Positions 1 through 7,355 of a stretch of 26,615 nt of DNA are shown in pieces. Under the pieces are notes generated by a model, which ran no database searches, was not told the origin of the DNA, and was given only the letters and a program-made list of their open reading frames with translations. Numbering within the stretch: the first letter of the stretch is position 1; the number at the start of each line of letters is the position of its first letter. The stretch is from Bacteroidales bacterium (GTDB taxonomy: Bacteria; Bacteroidota; Bacteroidia; Bacteroidales; UBA4181), in NCBI GenBank assembly GCA_031259205.1, contig JAIRLS010000062.1, positions 1-26,615 of the forward strand. Direction: 5' to 3'. Position numbers and translations under genes: made by a program.

Positions 1-98
1 GAAGTTGAGGCAAATTACATCGAAGTCGAAGCAAATTACAATGACGCTTTTGGTTTCGGTACGAAACGTGGATTTATAATGACAGACATGCCAAAATG

Positions 99-118
99 CG
101 ACAATTTGAAATACACCC
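99..118 (+). promoter_or_regulatory. 20-bp conserved upstream element, copy 1
   Basis: CGACAATTTGAAATACACCC lies 72 nt before the flavodiiron start codon and 39 nt before its -7 box. An identical 20-mer occurs on the minus strand at 26117-26136, upstream of the FAD oxidoreductase pair, at nearly the same distance from start codon and -7 box and in the same orientation toward the gene. A binding site for a shared regulator is an inference. Confidence 0.5.
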
Positions 119-134
119 CCGGGATTTTTACGTT

Positions 135-165
135 TTGGCAATTTACAAAAGATTGCTTTACTTTG
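135..165 (+). promoter_or_regulatory. Bacteroidetes-type promoter of the flavodiiron gene
   Basis: TTGG at 135-138, a 19-nt spacer and TTACTTTG at 158-165 fit the Bacteroidetes -33/-7 arrangement (TTTG, about 19 nt, TAnnTTTG) with one mismatch in the -7 box. The same TTGG-19-nt geometry is seen in the two promoters before the GH106-like gene. Transcription would start near 170, giving a leader of about 20 nt. Confidence 0.55.
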
Positions 166-190
166 TAAGTTATTATTAAATAATTTCATT

Positions 191-1387
191 ATGTTTCAAC
201 CGGTTCAAATTACAGACAGTGTTTATTATGTGGGTGTCAACGACAGGCGCAAGTTATTGTTTGAGAATCAGTTTCCCGTACCATACGGCGTGTCCTACAA
301 TGCCTATCTCGTCTGTGACGAGGAAGTGGCGTTGATTGATACGGTGGACGTCGGTTTTGCCGATCTGTTCCTGAAAAAAATCGAATCTGTTATCGGGAAC
401 AGAGAAATAGACTATCTCATCATCAACCACATGGAGCCGGATCATTCCGGCTCTGTCCGGTTCATCAAGGAACGGTATCCCCGCATCCGGATAGTCGCCA
501 ATGCAAAGACTTTCGACATGCTCAACGGATATTTCGGCATTATTGATCATCTTCACGAGGTAAAAGACGGTGATATGCTGGAACTGGGGCGTCGTCGACT
601 GCGCTTTGCCCTGACGCCGATGGTTCACTGGCCTGAAACGATGATGACCTATGACCTGACGGACAAGGTACTTTTTTCCGGCGACGCTTTCGGCACTTTC
701 GGAGCGCTCAACGGAGGCCTCATCGACGAAACAATGGATATAAGCCGCTTTTGGGACGAAATGAGGCGTTACTACGCTTGTATTGTTGGGAAATACGGCG
801 TGCCGGTTCAAAATGCAATGAAAAAGTTGAAAGATACGGAAATGCGATACATTTGCACTACCCACGGCCCCGTGTGGCATGAACATATCCGGCAGACGTT
901 GCAACTTTACGACCGCTGGAGCCGTTACGAAGCCGCCCCCGGCGCAGTGATCGCTTACGGTTCCATGTACGGGAATACGGAACAAATGGCCGAAACTATT
1001 GCCGAAGGTGTAGTGAAGGGCGGCGTAAAAGAAGTTGCCATGTACGACACTTCCCACACGGATTCATCTTATATACTAAGCGATATTTTTCAATATTCCG
1101 GTTTTATCGTGGGCAGCCCCACCTATATGGGCGGTATATTGCCTCAGGTGGAGTCGCTCCTCAGTAAAATAGAGGTTCGTGGAATAAAAAACCGCACATG
1201 TGCCGTGTTCGGCTCTTTTACCTGGGCAGGAACGGCTATCAAAAAAATCCTGCCGGCAATGGAAGCCCTGAAATGGGAAATAACAGGCTCCGTAGAAGAA
1301 AAACAAGCGCTGAAACAGGAAAAATACCAGGACTGCGTAACGCTTGGAAAAACGCTGGCCGAAAAAATCCTCTCGGCAGAGAAATAA
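191..1387 (+). CDS. fprA: FprA-type flavodiiron protein (class A flavodiiron oxygen/NO reductase)
   Basis: This is a cytoplasmic flavodiiron protein of 398 aa, the normal length for a class A enzyme with no C-terminal extension. Residues 1-245 form the metallo-beta-lactamase-like diiron domain. The usual ligands are visible: H80, E82, D84 and H85 (HMEPDH), then H146, D165 and H225. Residues 253-395 form the flavodoxin domain, with the FMN phosphate loop YGSMYGNTEQ. The family reduces O2 to water and/or NO to N2O and protects anaerobes against oxygen or nitrosative stress. Electrons usually come from rubredoxin or a similar donor, and none is encoded nearby. The gene has its own promoter and stands alone. 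The preferred substrate cannot be told from sequence. Confidence 0.95.
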   Translation: MFQPVQITDSVYYVGVNDRRKLLFENQFPVPYGVSYNAYLVCDEEVALIDTVDVGFADLFLKKIESVIGNREIDYLIINHMEPDHSGSVRFIKERYPRIRIVANAKTFDMLNGYFGIIDHLHEVKDGDMLELGRRRLRFALTPMVHWPETMMTYDLTDKVLFSGDAFGTFGALNGGLIDETMDISRFWDEMRRYYACIVGKYGVPVQNAMKKLKDTEMRYICTTHGPVWHEHIRQTLQLYDRWSRYEAAPGAVIAYGSMYGNTEQMAETIAEGVVKGGVKEVAMYDTSHTDSSYILSDIFQYSGFIVGSPTYMGGILPQVESLLSKIEVRGIKNRTCAVFGSFTWAGTAIKKILPAMEALKWEITGSVEEKQALKQEKYQDCVTLGKTLAEKILSAEK

Positions 1388-1620
1388 AACCTGTTAGCGT
1401 TTCGCGCTGATATAAAATAAATTACCCAATGCTTCGTGTCCCTTGTGCGACTTCATGTTTTTTTCAACCACAAAGGGCGCAAAGTTCCCGGTCAGGGGGA
1501 CAATATGCCCTGACGGACAGATGCTCTTTTCTATTGATATAACTGCCCTGACGGGCATTGCCTTGTGTTCCTGTGCATTCAGACGAAAATCTTTCTTCTG
1601 TAAAAACTTTTTTTCATTTT

Positions 1621-1680
1621 ATGCGCTTGGAAAACTCACGTTTTTCATCTAATTTTGTACTCCGGCTATTGGGACAATGG
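1621..1680 (+). promoter_or_regulatory. Upstream copy of duplicated promoter cassette (P1)
   Basis: ATGCGCTTGGAAA, then TTGG (1627-1630), a 19-nt spacer and TAATTTTG (1650-1657), a perfect TAnnTTTG -7 box. An imperfect inverted repeat follows (ATTG at 1668-1671, CAAT at 1675-1678). The order and spacing repeat at 1829-1890, including a shared 13-mer TTCATCTAATTTT. Confidence 0.5.
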
Positions 1681-1828
1681 AGTGTGATTGTTATTTTTAT
1701 TTTGCAAAAATACGCCATTTCTTCCTGATTGCCAAGTTTTATGACAGCATGCTTTTTACGTCATCAAATATTTTGGGTATGAACATATAATCCCTCAAAA
1801 TTTAAATGCGTTGCCCTGGGATTTAGCT

Positions 1829-1890
1829 ATGCGTTTGGAAATGTTAAGATATTCATCTAATTTTGAAATTCTCTTGTTATTGGACAATAA
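1829..1890 (+). promoter_or_regulatory. Downstream copy of promoter cassette (P2) with operator-like inverted repeat, before the GH106-like gene
   Basis: TTTGG (1834-1838), a 19-nt spacer and TAATTTTG (1858-1865) form a good Bacteroidetes promoter. The inverted repeat TTATTG-GA-CAATAA (1877-1890) lies at the start of the transcript, 18 nt before the start codon. That is a good position for a repressor site. The homologous cassette at 1621-1680 has a weaker version of the same repeat. Confidence 0.6.
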
Positions 1891-1908
1891 ACATATAAAT
1901 CATTATAT

Positions 1909-4900
1909 ATGAACAGGTTTAAAAATACTATTCTGGTAATTCCGGTGATATTAGCCGCAGGATGCGCCGGCGACGATGGGCTGACGCCTGTTGTGCCGAC
2001 GGAGAAGGAGCTTGGTCGCGCTTTTGGGAAAAAAGACGAACTGTTGTTTAAAAATCCGTCTAAGGTATATTATCCTGAAACATGGTTTCACTTTATCGGC
2101 GGGAATGTGTCGAGGGAAGGCATCACAGCCGATCTGGAAGCCATTGCCGGCGCCGGTATTTCCGGCGTTCAGTTGTTTCACGGGCAGTTTGGGGGTGAAT
2201 GGCCGGGCGTGAAGCCGCAGATCACATGCTTAAGCCCGTCATGGGACGAGGTGGTAGGGCATACGGCACAGGAGTGCCGGCGGCTGGGATTGCGTTTTAC
2301 CATGCAAAACTGTCCGGGTTGGGCAATGTCCGGCGGTCCGTGGATCGAATCCTCCAATGCCATGCGTCATCTGGCGTGGAGCCGTACCGATACGGAGGGC
2401 GGCCGGCCATTGGCTCTGCCCCTGCCGGTTCCTCACTCCGGCAAAGAATCCTGGCGCGACTACAGGGACATTGCAGTCCTTGCCTTTCCTACCCCGCAGG
2501 ACGATACGGACAGGCCGCTCCAACCGCAGTCCGTCCGGAGCAACCGTCCGGAATTACCGTGGAAGGAATGTCTGTCCGGACAGGCGGATGCGAAAATACG
2601 CCTCGCCCCTGCTTCTCCCGACCAGCCGAACTGGGTAGAAGTCGCCTTTCCCGATGCCGTCCCCCTTCGCACCATCGAATTTTCCAGCGTAAACGGGTTT
2701 AACCACGCATGGTGTTACGTACCCGGCGTTACAGTTACCGTACAGGCGATATTGCCCGGCGGAGAGGTGAAAGAAATTCTGCAAACGGAACTCCCGCAAA
2801 GCAATTCGCAGGACGACCGTCCTCTTTCGCTTGCCTGTTCGGAGATACCGGATGTAAAAACCTACCGTATCAGTATCGTCAATCTGCACGACATGTCTGT
2901 CGCTTCGTTGCGCCTGTTCTCCGCCGCACGTAAAAACAGCTGGGAGTCGGAAGCCGGATGGACGCTGAGAAGCATCATGCGCACCGGCGCACCGCTTGTG
3001 CAGTCGCCGGCGGCATACGTCCGCAGGGAACAGGTTCTCGACCTGTCGCAGTTCATGGACGCGCATGATACGCTGAAATGGGACGCTCCCGTCGGAAAAT
3101 GGACTGTCCTGCGCATCGGACATGTGAATACGGGACAACGCAACGCGCCGGCGCCACCGGAAGGAACAGGCTGGGAATGTGACAAACTCTCCCCGTCCGG
3201 TCCGGACGCCCATTTTGCCGGCTACATCGGACGTCTTGCAGATGGGCCTCTCCACGGCGGCCTGCTGAACGGAATGCTCATGGACAGTTGGGAATGTAAA
3301 ACGCAAACATGGACAACAGACATGGAACAACTGTTCGCCCGCCGCGCCGGTTATCCGTTGCGCCAATGGTTGCCCGCCGTTTTCGGTTATGTGCTGAATA
3401 CCCCCGATTCCACCGCCCGTTTCCTGCTCGACTGGCGCGGAAACATCGGCCGGCTTTTGTCCGACAATTTTTACGGACGCATGGCGGAACTTGCGCACGA
3501 CAAAGGGCTGGCGGTAACCTGCGAAACGGCTGCCGGCGACGTTTTTCCCGCTGACATCCTCGAATATTTCAAACACGCCGACGTGCCGATGTGCGAATTT
3601 TGGCAGCCCATCGGCGAATCTTTCGTAGGCTCGATCAATTTCAAACCCGTCAAACCGACGGTTTCCGCCGCCCGCCTGTACGGAAAGCCGCGCATAGCCG
3701 CCGAAGCGTTTACCTCGTTTGAACTGACGTGGAACGAACATCTCCAAATGTTGAAAGAAACCGCTAATATCAATAGCGTCGAAGGCGTAACCCATCTGGT
3801 GTTCCACACCTATACGCACAACCCGCGTACGGATTTCTTGCCGCCCGGAACGTCTTTCGGCACAAACATCGGAACCCCTTTCCTCAGAGGACAGGTATGG
3901 TGGAAATACATGCCGGCGCTGACGGATTATCTTGCCCGTTGCAGTTTCATGCTCGAACGCGGAAAACCCGTGTCGGACGTACTTTGGTATCTGGGAGATG
4001 AAATCAACCATAAACCCGATCAGAATGCGCCTTTTCCGCCGGGCTTCAAATACGACTATTGCAATCCCGACGTGCTGCTCCACCGGCTTTCCGTACGCGA
4101 CGGGAAGATCGTCACGCCGGAAGGCGTCAGCTACCGGATATTGTGGATGCCCGACAATCTGCGCATGTTGCCGCAAACTTTGGAGAAACTGCGTTCCCTT
4201 ATTCGCGACGGCGCTACTGTCGTCGGTGATGCGCCGGCAGAACCTGCTACACTGTCGGGAGGACTTGCCGCCCAACGGCGTTTCGATGCAGCAGTGCGCG
4301 ATATATGGGGAGAGGCAGCGCCCGGAGTCCGTAAAATGGGCAAAGGGACAGTCGTTTCCGGCATGTCGCTCGATTCGGCAATGCGGCAACTGGAGATATC
4401 TCCCGACGTTACAGGGGAAGGAGCGCTGTGGATGCACCGGAAAACGAAGAACGCCGAGTGGTATTTTGTCTGTACGCCGAAAGGGAAAGACTTTCACGGC
4501 ACGCTTTCCTTCCGCAACAACGGGGATGTGGAAATATGGAATCCCGTGAACGGCGAAATCACTTCTCCCGCAGTTAAACGGGAGGGGAAACGCACTGCGG
4601 TGTTGCTCCGTCTGCCTGAAGCAGGCTCGTGTTTCGTTGTTTTCCGCCATACCGACAAGCCGTCCGTCACCATTGAGCAGGTTTCGGAAGGGGAGACGCC
4701 GTTGCTTTCCGCCGATTTAGGCATGTCGCCGTCCGGCGGTGCGCTTTCCTGCGAAATCACTCCCGACGGAAAAGGCGTCATTGCGTGGAAATCAGGGACG
4801 TTTACCGTGCAGCGATCCAACGCCTTGCAGCAAACCGTTAAGGCAGATGTCCCCGCCGCCATTCCGCTGAAAGCCCCCTGGGAACTTGCTTTTTCGCCCG

Positions 4901-5343
4901 GATGGGGCGCACCCTCCACACTGCGCACGGCAACACTGAAAGCATGGAAAGACCTTGACGTTTCGAAGGAAGCGAAGGCCTACTCCGGAACGGTGCAATA
5001 CGCCACCACCTTCGACGTTGACGAATGGAGCGATGACCTGTGCTTCATACTTGATCTCGGCCGGGTGGAAATGATTGCCGACGTGTCGGTCAACGGGAAA
5101 CGGACGGACGTGTTGTGGGCGTCCCCCTACCGGACGGACATTTCCGCCGCCGTGCAGAAAGGCAGGAATACACTGACGGTCGAAGTTACCGGCACGTGGT
5201 TTAACCGTCTGGTCTATGATGCGGCACAACCGCAAGACAACCGCAAGACATGGACTATTGCAGGCCCTCCGAAAGAAAAGGCCTTGGTCGAAAGCGGATT
5301 ATTAGGGCCTGTCGTTCTTCATACCGGCCGGAAAATATATTAA
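1909..5343 (+). CDS. GH106-like glycoside hydrolase (alpha-L-rhamnosidase family), surface lipoprotein
   Basis: The 1144-aa product begins with a lipoprotein signal (lipobox LAAGC, Cys19). The residues after the cysteine (AGDD) are acidic, like the Bacteroidetes export signal that sends lipoproteins to the cell surface. Residues 57-130 carry the typical GH106 start (FHFIGGNVSREGI, GISGVQLFHG). Acidic candidates in the catalytic part are E462 (MDSWE), E539 (TCETAAGD) and E599 (AAEAFTS). E462 and E599 lie at about the positions of the catalytic glutamates reported for GH106 enzymes; this is from memory and unaligned. The last 180 residues resemble a GH2-like sugar-binding jelly roll (WASPYRTDIS, NTLTVEVTGTWFN). 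The family releases L-rhamnose from plant glycans such as rhamnogalacturonans. No SusC/SusD pair or other polysaccharide genes flank it. The assignment is firm for the family and open for the substrate. Confidence 0.85.
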   Translation: MNRFKNTILVIPVILAAGCAGDDGLTPVVPTEKELGRAFGKKDELLFKNPSKVYYPETWFHFIGGNVSREGITADLEAIAGAGISGVQLFHGQFGGEWPGVKPQITCLSPSWDEVVGHTAQECRRLGLRFTMQNCPGWAMSGGPWIESSNAMRHLAWSRTDTEGGRPLALPLPVPHSGKESWRDYRDIAVLAFPTPQDDTDRPLQPQSVRSNRPELPWKECLSGQADAKIRLAPASPDQPNWVEVAFPDAVPLRTIEFSSVNGFNHAWCYVPGVTVTVQAILPGGEVKEILQTELPQSNSQDDRPLSLACSEIPDVKTYRISIVNLHDMSVASLRLFSAARKNSWESEAGWTLRSIMRTGAPLVQSPAAYVRREQVLDLSQFMDAHDTLKWDAPVGKWTVLRIGHVNTGQRNAPAPPEGTGWECDKLSPSGPDAHFAGYIGRLADGPLHGGLLNGMLMDSWECKTQTWTTDMEQLFARRAGYPLRQWLPAVFGYVLNTPDSTARFLLDWRGNIGRLLSDNFYGRMAELAHDKGLAVTCETAAGDVFPADILEYFKHADVPMCEFWQPIGESFVGSINFKPVKPTVSAARLYGKPRIAAEAFTSFELTWNEHLQMLKETANINSVEGVTHLVFHTYTHNPRTDFLPPGTSFGTNIGTPFLRGQVWWKYMPALTDYLARCSFMLERGKPVSDVLWYLGDEINHKPDQNAPFPPGFKYDYCNPDVLLHRLSVRDGKIVTPEGVSYRILWMPDNLRMLPQTLEKLRSLIRDGATVVGDAPAEPATLSGGLAAQRRFDAAVRDIWGEAAPGVRKMGKGTVVSGMSLDSAMRQLEISPDVTGEGALWMHRKTKNAEWYFVCTPKGKDFHGTLSFRNNGDVEIWNPVNGEITSPAVKREGKRTAVLLRLPEAGSCFVVFRHTDKPSVTIEQVSEGETPLLSADLGMSPSGGALSCEITPDGKGVIAWKSGTFTVQRSNALQQTVKADVPAAIPLKAPWELAFSPGWGAPSTLRTATLKAWKDLDVSKEAKAYSGTVQYATTFDVDEWSDDLCFILDLGRVEMIADVSVNGKRTDVLWASPYRTDISAAVQKGRNTLTVEVTGTWFNRLVYDAAQPQDNRKTWTIAGPPKEKALVESGLLGPVVLHTGRKIY

Positions 5344-5359
5344 ATTTAACCGGAATAAA

Positions 5360-6445
5360 ATGAAAATCAATATCTATATTGTGCTGAGGGTTCTTCTCAT
5401 CTCTACCGTTGTATTACTGGGATGGTATTTTTCAGATATTCTGCTGTACCTGTTTTTTGCATTCATTTTTTCTTTGATAGGAAGACCGATAGCGCGTAAA
5501 ATCAGTTCCGTCAGGATATATAAATACCGTATTTCCTATGGAATAGGCACACTGTGTACCATGCTGCTGTTTATTCTGTTGTTATCGCTTGTGATGCTGA
5601 TACTGATTCCCATGCTGGTCGGCGAAATGCAAACACTTGCCCATGTCAACTATGACGAACTGGCCGTCAGTCTTAAGATTTTTTTGAATGATATCCAGCA
5701 ATTCCTGCATCAGAACAGGATGATCGACCCGAATGAAACCGTTATGGATATACTCACATCCGAAATCAAACGATTTGTCAGTTTCACTTCTTTTTCGAAC
5801 ATTCTCAGCGGTTTTTTAAGCGTCACCAGTTCCATTCTGTTTGCCCTGTTCTGTATTCTTTTCTTTTCTTTCTTTTTTATCAAGGACGATTTTAGCCTCG
5901 AAGACATTGCCATGTTTGTGTTTGGGAAACAAAACCTTGTTAACGTAAAAGAAATTTCCCAAAAAATCAGCTATCTGCTTTCGCGTTATTTTATCGGCCT
6001 TACGCTGGAAGTCTTTTGCATGATTGTGCTTATCTATGTCGGACTGATCATCTTCGGTATCAAAGGCGCATTACTGTTTGCCGTGTTTGGCGGCATTCTC
6101 AATATTGTTCCCTATCTGGGGCCTATCACCGGAACGGCTACCTGCTGCCTGTTCGGTATGATCGACTGCGTAAGTATCAACGAATTTCAAGCTGTCTTGC
6201 CTACCGTCGTTAAGATTGCCGGCGTATTCATAGTGGCCAACCTGATAGACAACCTGCTGCTGCAACCGTTCATTTATTCGCAAAGCCTGAAAACCCATCC
6301 TGTGGAAATCTTTATCGTACTTATCATGGGAGGCACTTTGGCCGGTATTATCGGAATGATTATCGCTATTCCGGTGTATATGATTATCCGTACCGTCACC
6401 GTTGAACTGATCGGTTTCATGAATACAAAGCAGACGAATAACTGA
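5360..6445 (+). CDS. AI-2E family transporter (PurR-regulated permease, YdiK/TqsA type)
   Basis: This 361-aa integral inner-membrane protein has hydrophobic segments near residues 8-24, 27-42, 60-88, 148-174, 212-236, 238-262, 283-303 and 315-345. A soluble stretch at about 90-145 lies between the third and fourth segments. The family signature PYLGP is at 251-255, followed by DNLLLQPFIYS (297-307) and HP (313-314). AI-2E family members have been linked to autoinducer-2 export or Na+/H+ exchange, and most are uncharacterised. The gene starts 16 nt after the GH106-like gene on the same strand, so it probably shares its transcript, though no functional link is evident. Its base composition is more AT-rich than the hydrolase gene. 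Confidence 0.88.
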   Translation: MKINIYIVLRVLLISTVVLLGWYFSDILLYLFFAFIFSLIGRPIARKISSVRIYKYRISYGIGTLCTMLLFILLLSLVMLILIPMLVGEMQTLAHVNYDELAVSLKIFLNDIQQFLHQNRMIDPNETVMDILTSEIKRFVSFTSFSNILSGFLSVTSSILFALFCILFFSFFFIKDDFSLEDIAMFVFGKQNLVNVKEISQKISYLLSRYFIGLTLEVFCMIVLIYVGLIIFGIKGALLFAVFGGILNIVPYLGPITGTATCCLFGMIDCVSINEFQAVLPTVVKIAGVFIVANLIDNLLLQPFIYSQSLKTHPVEIFIVLIMGGTLAGIIGMIIAIPVYMIIRTVTVELIGFMNTKQTNN

Positions 6446-6723
6446 AAAATATTATTAATGACGGCTAAACGGTAAAAGACAACGCTTTATCACTCAAAAC
6501 CAAGGATCGAAAGACAAAAATTTCTTTCTCTATCGAACTGCCGGATATTTTTCATAGCGCCTCAAAAAAGAATGAACCGTTTTTCGGAGTTTCCTTTAAT
6601 AAAAGTTACAAAAACATATTGCAAAGATAGCATGACGCATAAAAATTTCGGCAGTATCTTGTATTCAGATTATTATCAGCCACAGATAAATCTTTCCCGG
6701 CCAATTTGAGGTATTGCCCGAAA
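6446..6723. other. Convergent intergenic region with a possible decayed reading frame
   Basis: No intact gene is seen. On the plus strand, 6470-6630 reads 52 codons without a start (VKDNALSLKT...SYKNILQR, stop at 6628-6630). Eight codons upstream an ATG (6459) runs into a stop in another frame, so this could be a frameshifted remnant. CAAAGATA at 6622-6629 is a possible minus-strand -7 box with nothing obvious to transcribe. Confidence 0.3.
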
Positions 6724-7194
6724 TCAGGTCTTCTGCACCGGTATTTGCCGGTTGAAACTTTCTTCGAGAGAAATCAGCGTTTCCGTACGGGTAATACCCG
6801 GAATGGATTGCAGTTTGTCCACCAGAATATATTTAAGATGTTCGTTATCATGAGCATATACTTTGATAAAAATGGAGTAGTCGCCTGTAGTATAATGACA
6901 TTCGGTAATTTCCGGTATTGTGTTCAGCTGTTCGACAACGGATTTAAACATGCTCGCTTTTTCCAAAAAAATACCCATAAAGGCGCAGGTATGATATCCC
7001 ATGATCTTGGGATTGAGGATAAATTCCGATCCTTTTACAATGCCGAGTCGGGTAAGCCGTTGCATCCGTTGGTGCACGGCGGCTCCCGATATGCCGCAAT
7101 CACGGGCGACCTCAAGAAAAGGCACTCTGGCATTGGCGCAAATCATGGATAATATTTTTCGGTCTAAATTGTCAATTTGAAACTTTTCAGCCAT
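6724..7194 (-). CDS. Lrp/AsnC family transcriptional regulator
   Basis: The 156-aa product has the standard architecture and length. An N-terminal winged helix-turn-helix (about residues 6-62; LDRKILSMICANAR, then the recognition-helix region ISGAAVHQRM) is followed by a RAM ligand-binding domain (about 68-150; ECHYTTGDYSIFIKV). The family forms octamers that bind amino acids. The gene is divergent from asnA with 161 bp between the start codons. In Escherichia coli the asparagine-responsive AsnC also lies divergent from asnA and controls it. From that arrangement I infer that this regulator controls asnA and itself in response to asparagine. The ligand is not proven by the sequence. Confidence 0.92.
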   Translation of the reverse strand: MAEKFQIDNLDRKILSMICANARVPFLEVARDCGISGAAVHQRMQRLTRLGIVKGSEFILNPKIMGYHTCAFMGIFLEKASMFKSVVEQLNTIPEITECHYTTGDYSIFIKVYAHDNEHLKYILVDKLQSIPGITRTETLISLEESFNRQIPVQKT

Positions 7195-7285
7195 TTTTTG
7201 AATCTTGTTACCTGAATTTTAGTGATAAAAAATACTTAGTTTGAATAAAAAATGAATTTTAATTGCTTTTATGCGGAGAAATTAT

Positions 7286-7301
7286 CATTTTTGCAAAAAT
7301 A
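7286..7301. promoter_or_regulatory. Palindrome and back-to-back -7 boxes between the AsnC-like gene and asnA
   Basis: ATTTTTGCAAAAAT (7287-7300) is a perfect 14-bp palindrome. Its minus strand supplies TATTTTTG (7294-7301), a perfect -7 box for the regulator. Its plus strand supplies CATTTTTG (7286-7293), one mismatch from a -7 box, with TTGC 19 nt upstream (7263-7266) for asnA. A protein bound here would affect both promoters. It could equally be AT-rich coincidence. Confidence 0.4.
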
Positions 7302-7355
7302 ATAAAAATTTGTTCTTTTTATCTTTTTTTATTAAAAATCATAATAAATAATCAC

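Larger units (their letters stand above)
1..168 (+). other. Open frame at the window edge with a short tandem repeat; doubtful 3' end of a gene
   Basis: Frame 1 is open from the first base to a TAA at 166-168 (55 codons). It begins with a near-perfect tandem repeat (EVEANY, I, EVEANY) encoded by bases 1-39. The frame could be the tail of an upstream plus-strand gene. However, its last third covers a 20-bp conserved element (99-118) and the promoter of the next gene, so the open frame may be chance. No family is recognised. Confidence 0.25.
1388..1908. other. 521-bp intergenic region with repeated motifs and tandem promoters
   Basis: I find no convincing gene here. The region holds an inverted repeat GTCAGGG (1491-1497) / CCCTGAC (1508-1514). 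It also holds an 11-bp direct repeat TGCCCTGACGG at 1506-1516 and 1544-1554; the second copy forms a small GCCC/GGGC hairpin. Two related promoter cassettes lie at 1621-1680 and 1829-1890. A 69-codon open frame at 1443-1652 has no coding character. Confidence 0.6.

Noticed and set aside
1491..1556. Repeated CCCTGAC blocks as a possible CRISPR or terminator
   Set aside because: There are only two short direct repeats and one inverted copy, with no regular spacers and no T-run.
2554..4650. 698-codon open frame on the minus strand within the GH106-like gene
   Set aside because: It is complementary to a well-supported coding sequence and shows no family motif; GC-rich third positions keep the reverse frame open.
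6016..6298. Overlapping small frames on both strands in the permease gene
   Set aside because: They are shadows of a membrane protein gene with clear family motifs.
7263..7355. Upstream extension of asnA by 31 codons
   Set aside because: The extension is promoter-like AT-rich sequence; the Met at 7356 gives the normal AsnA N-terminus and length.
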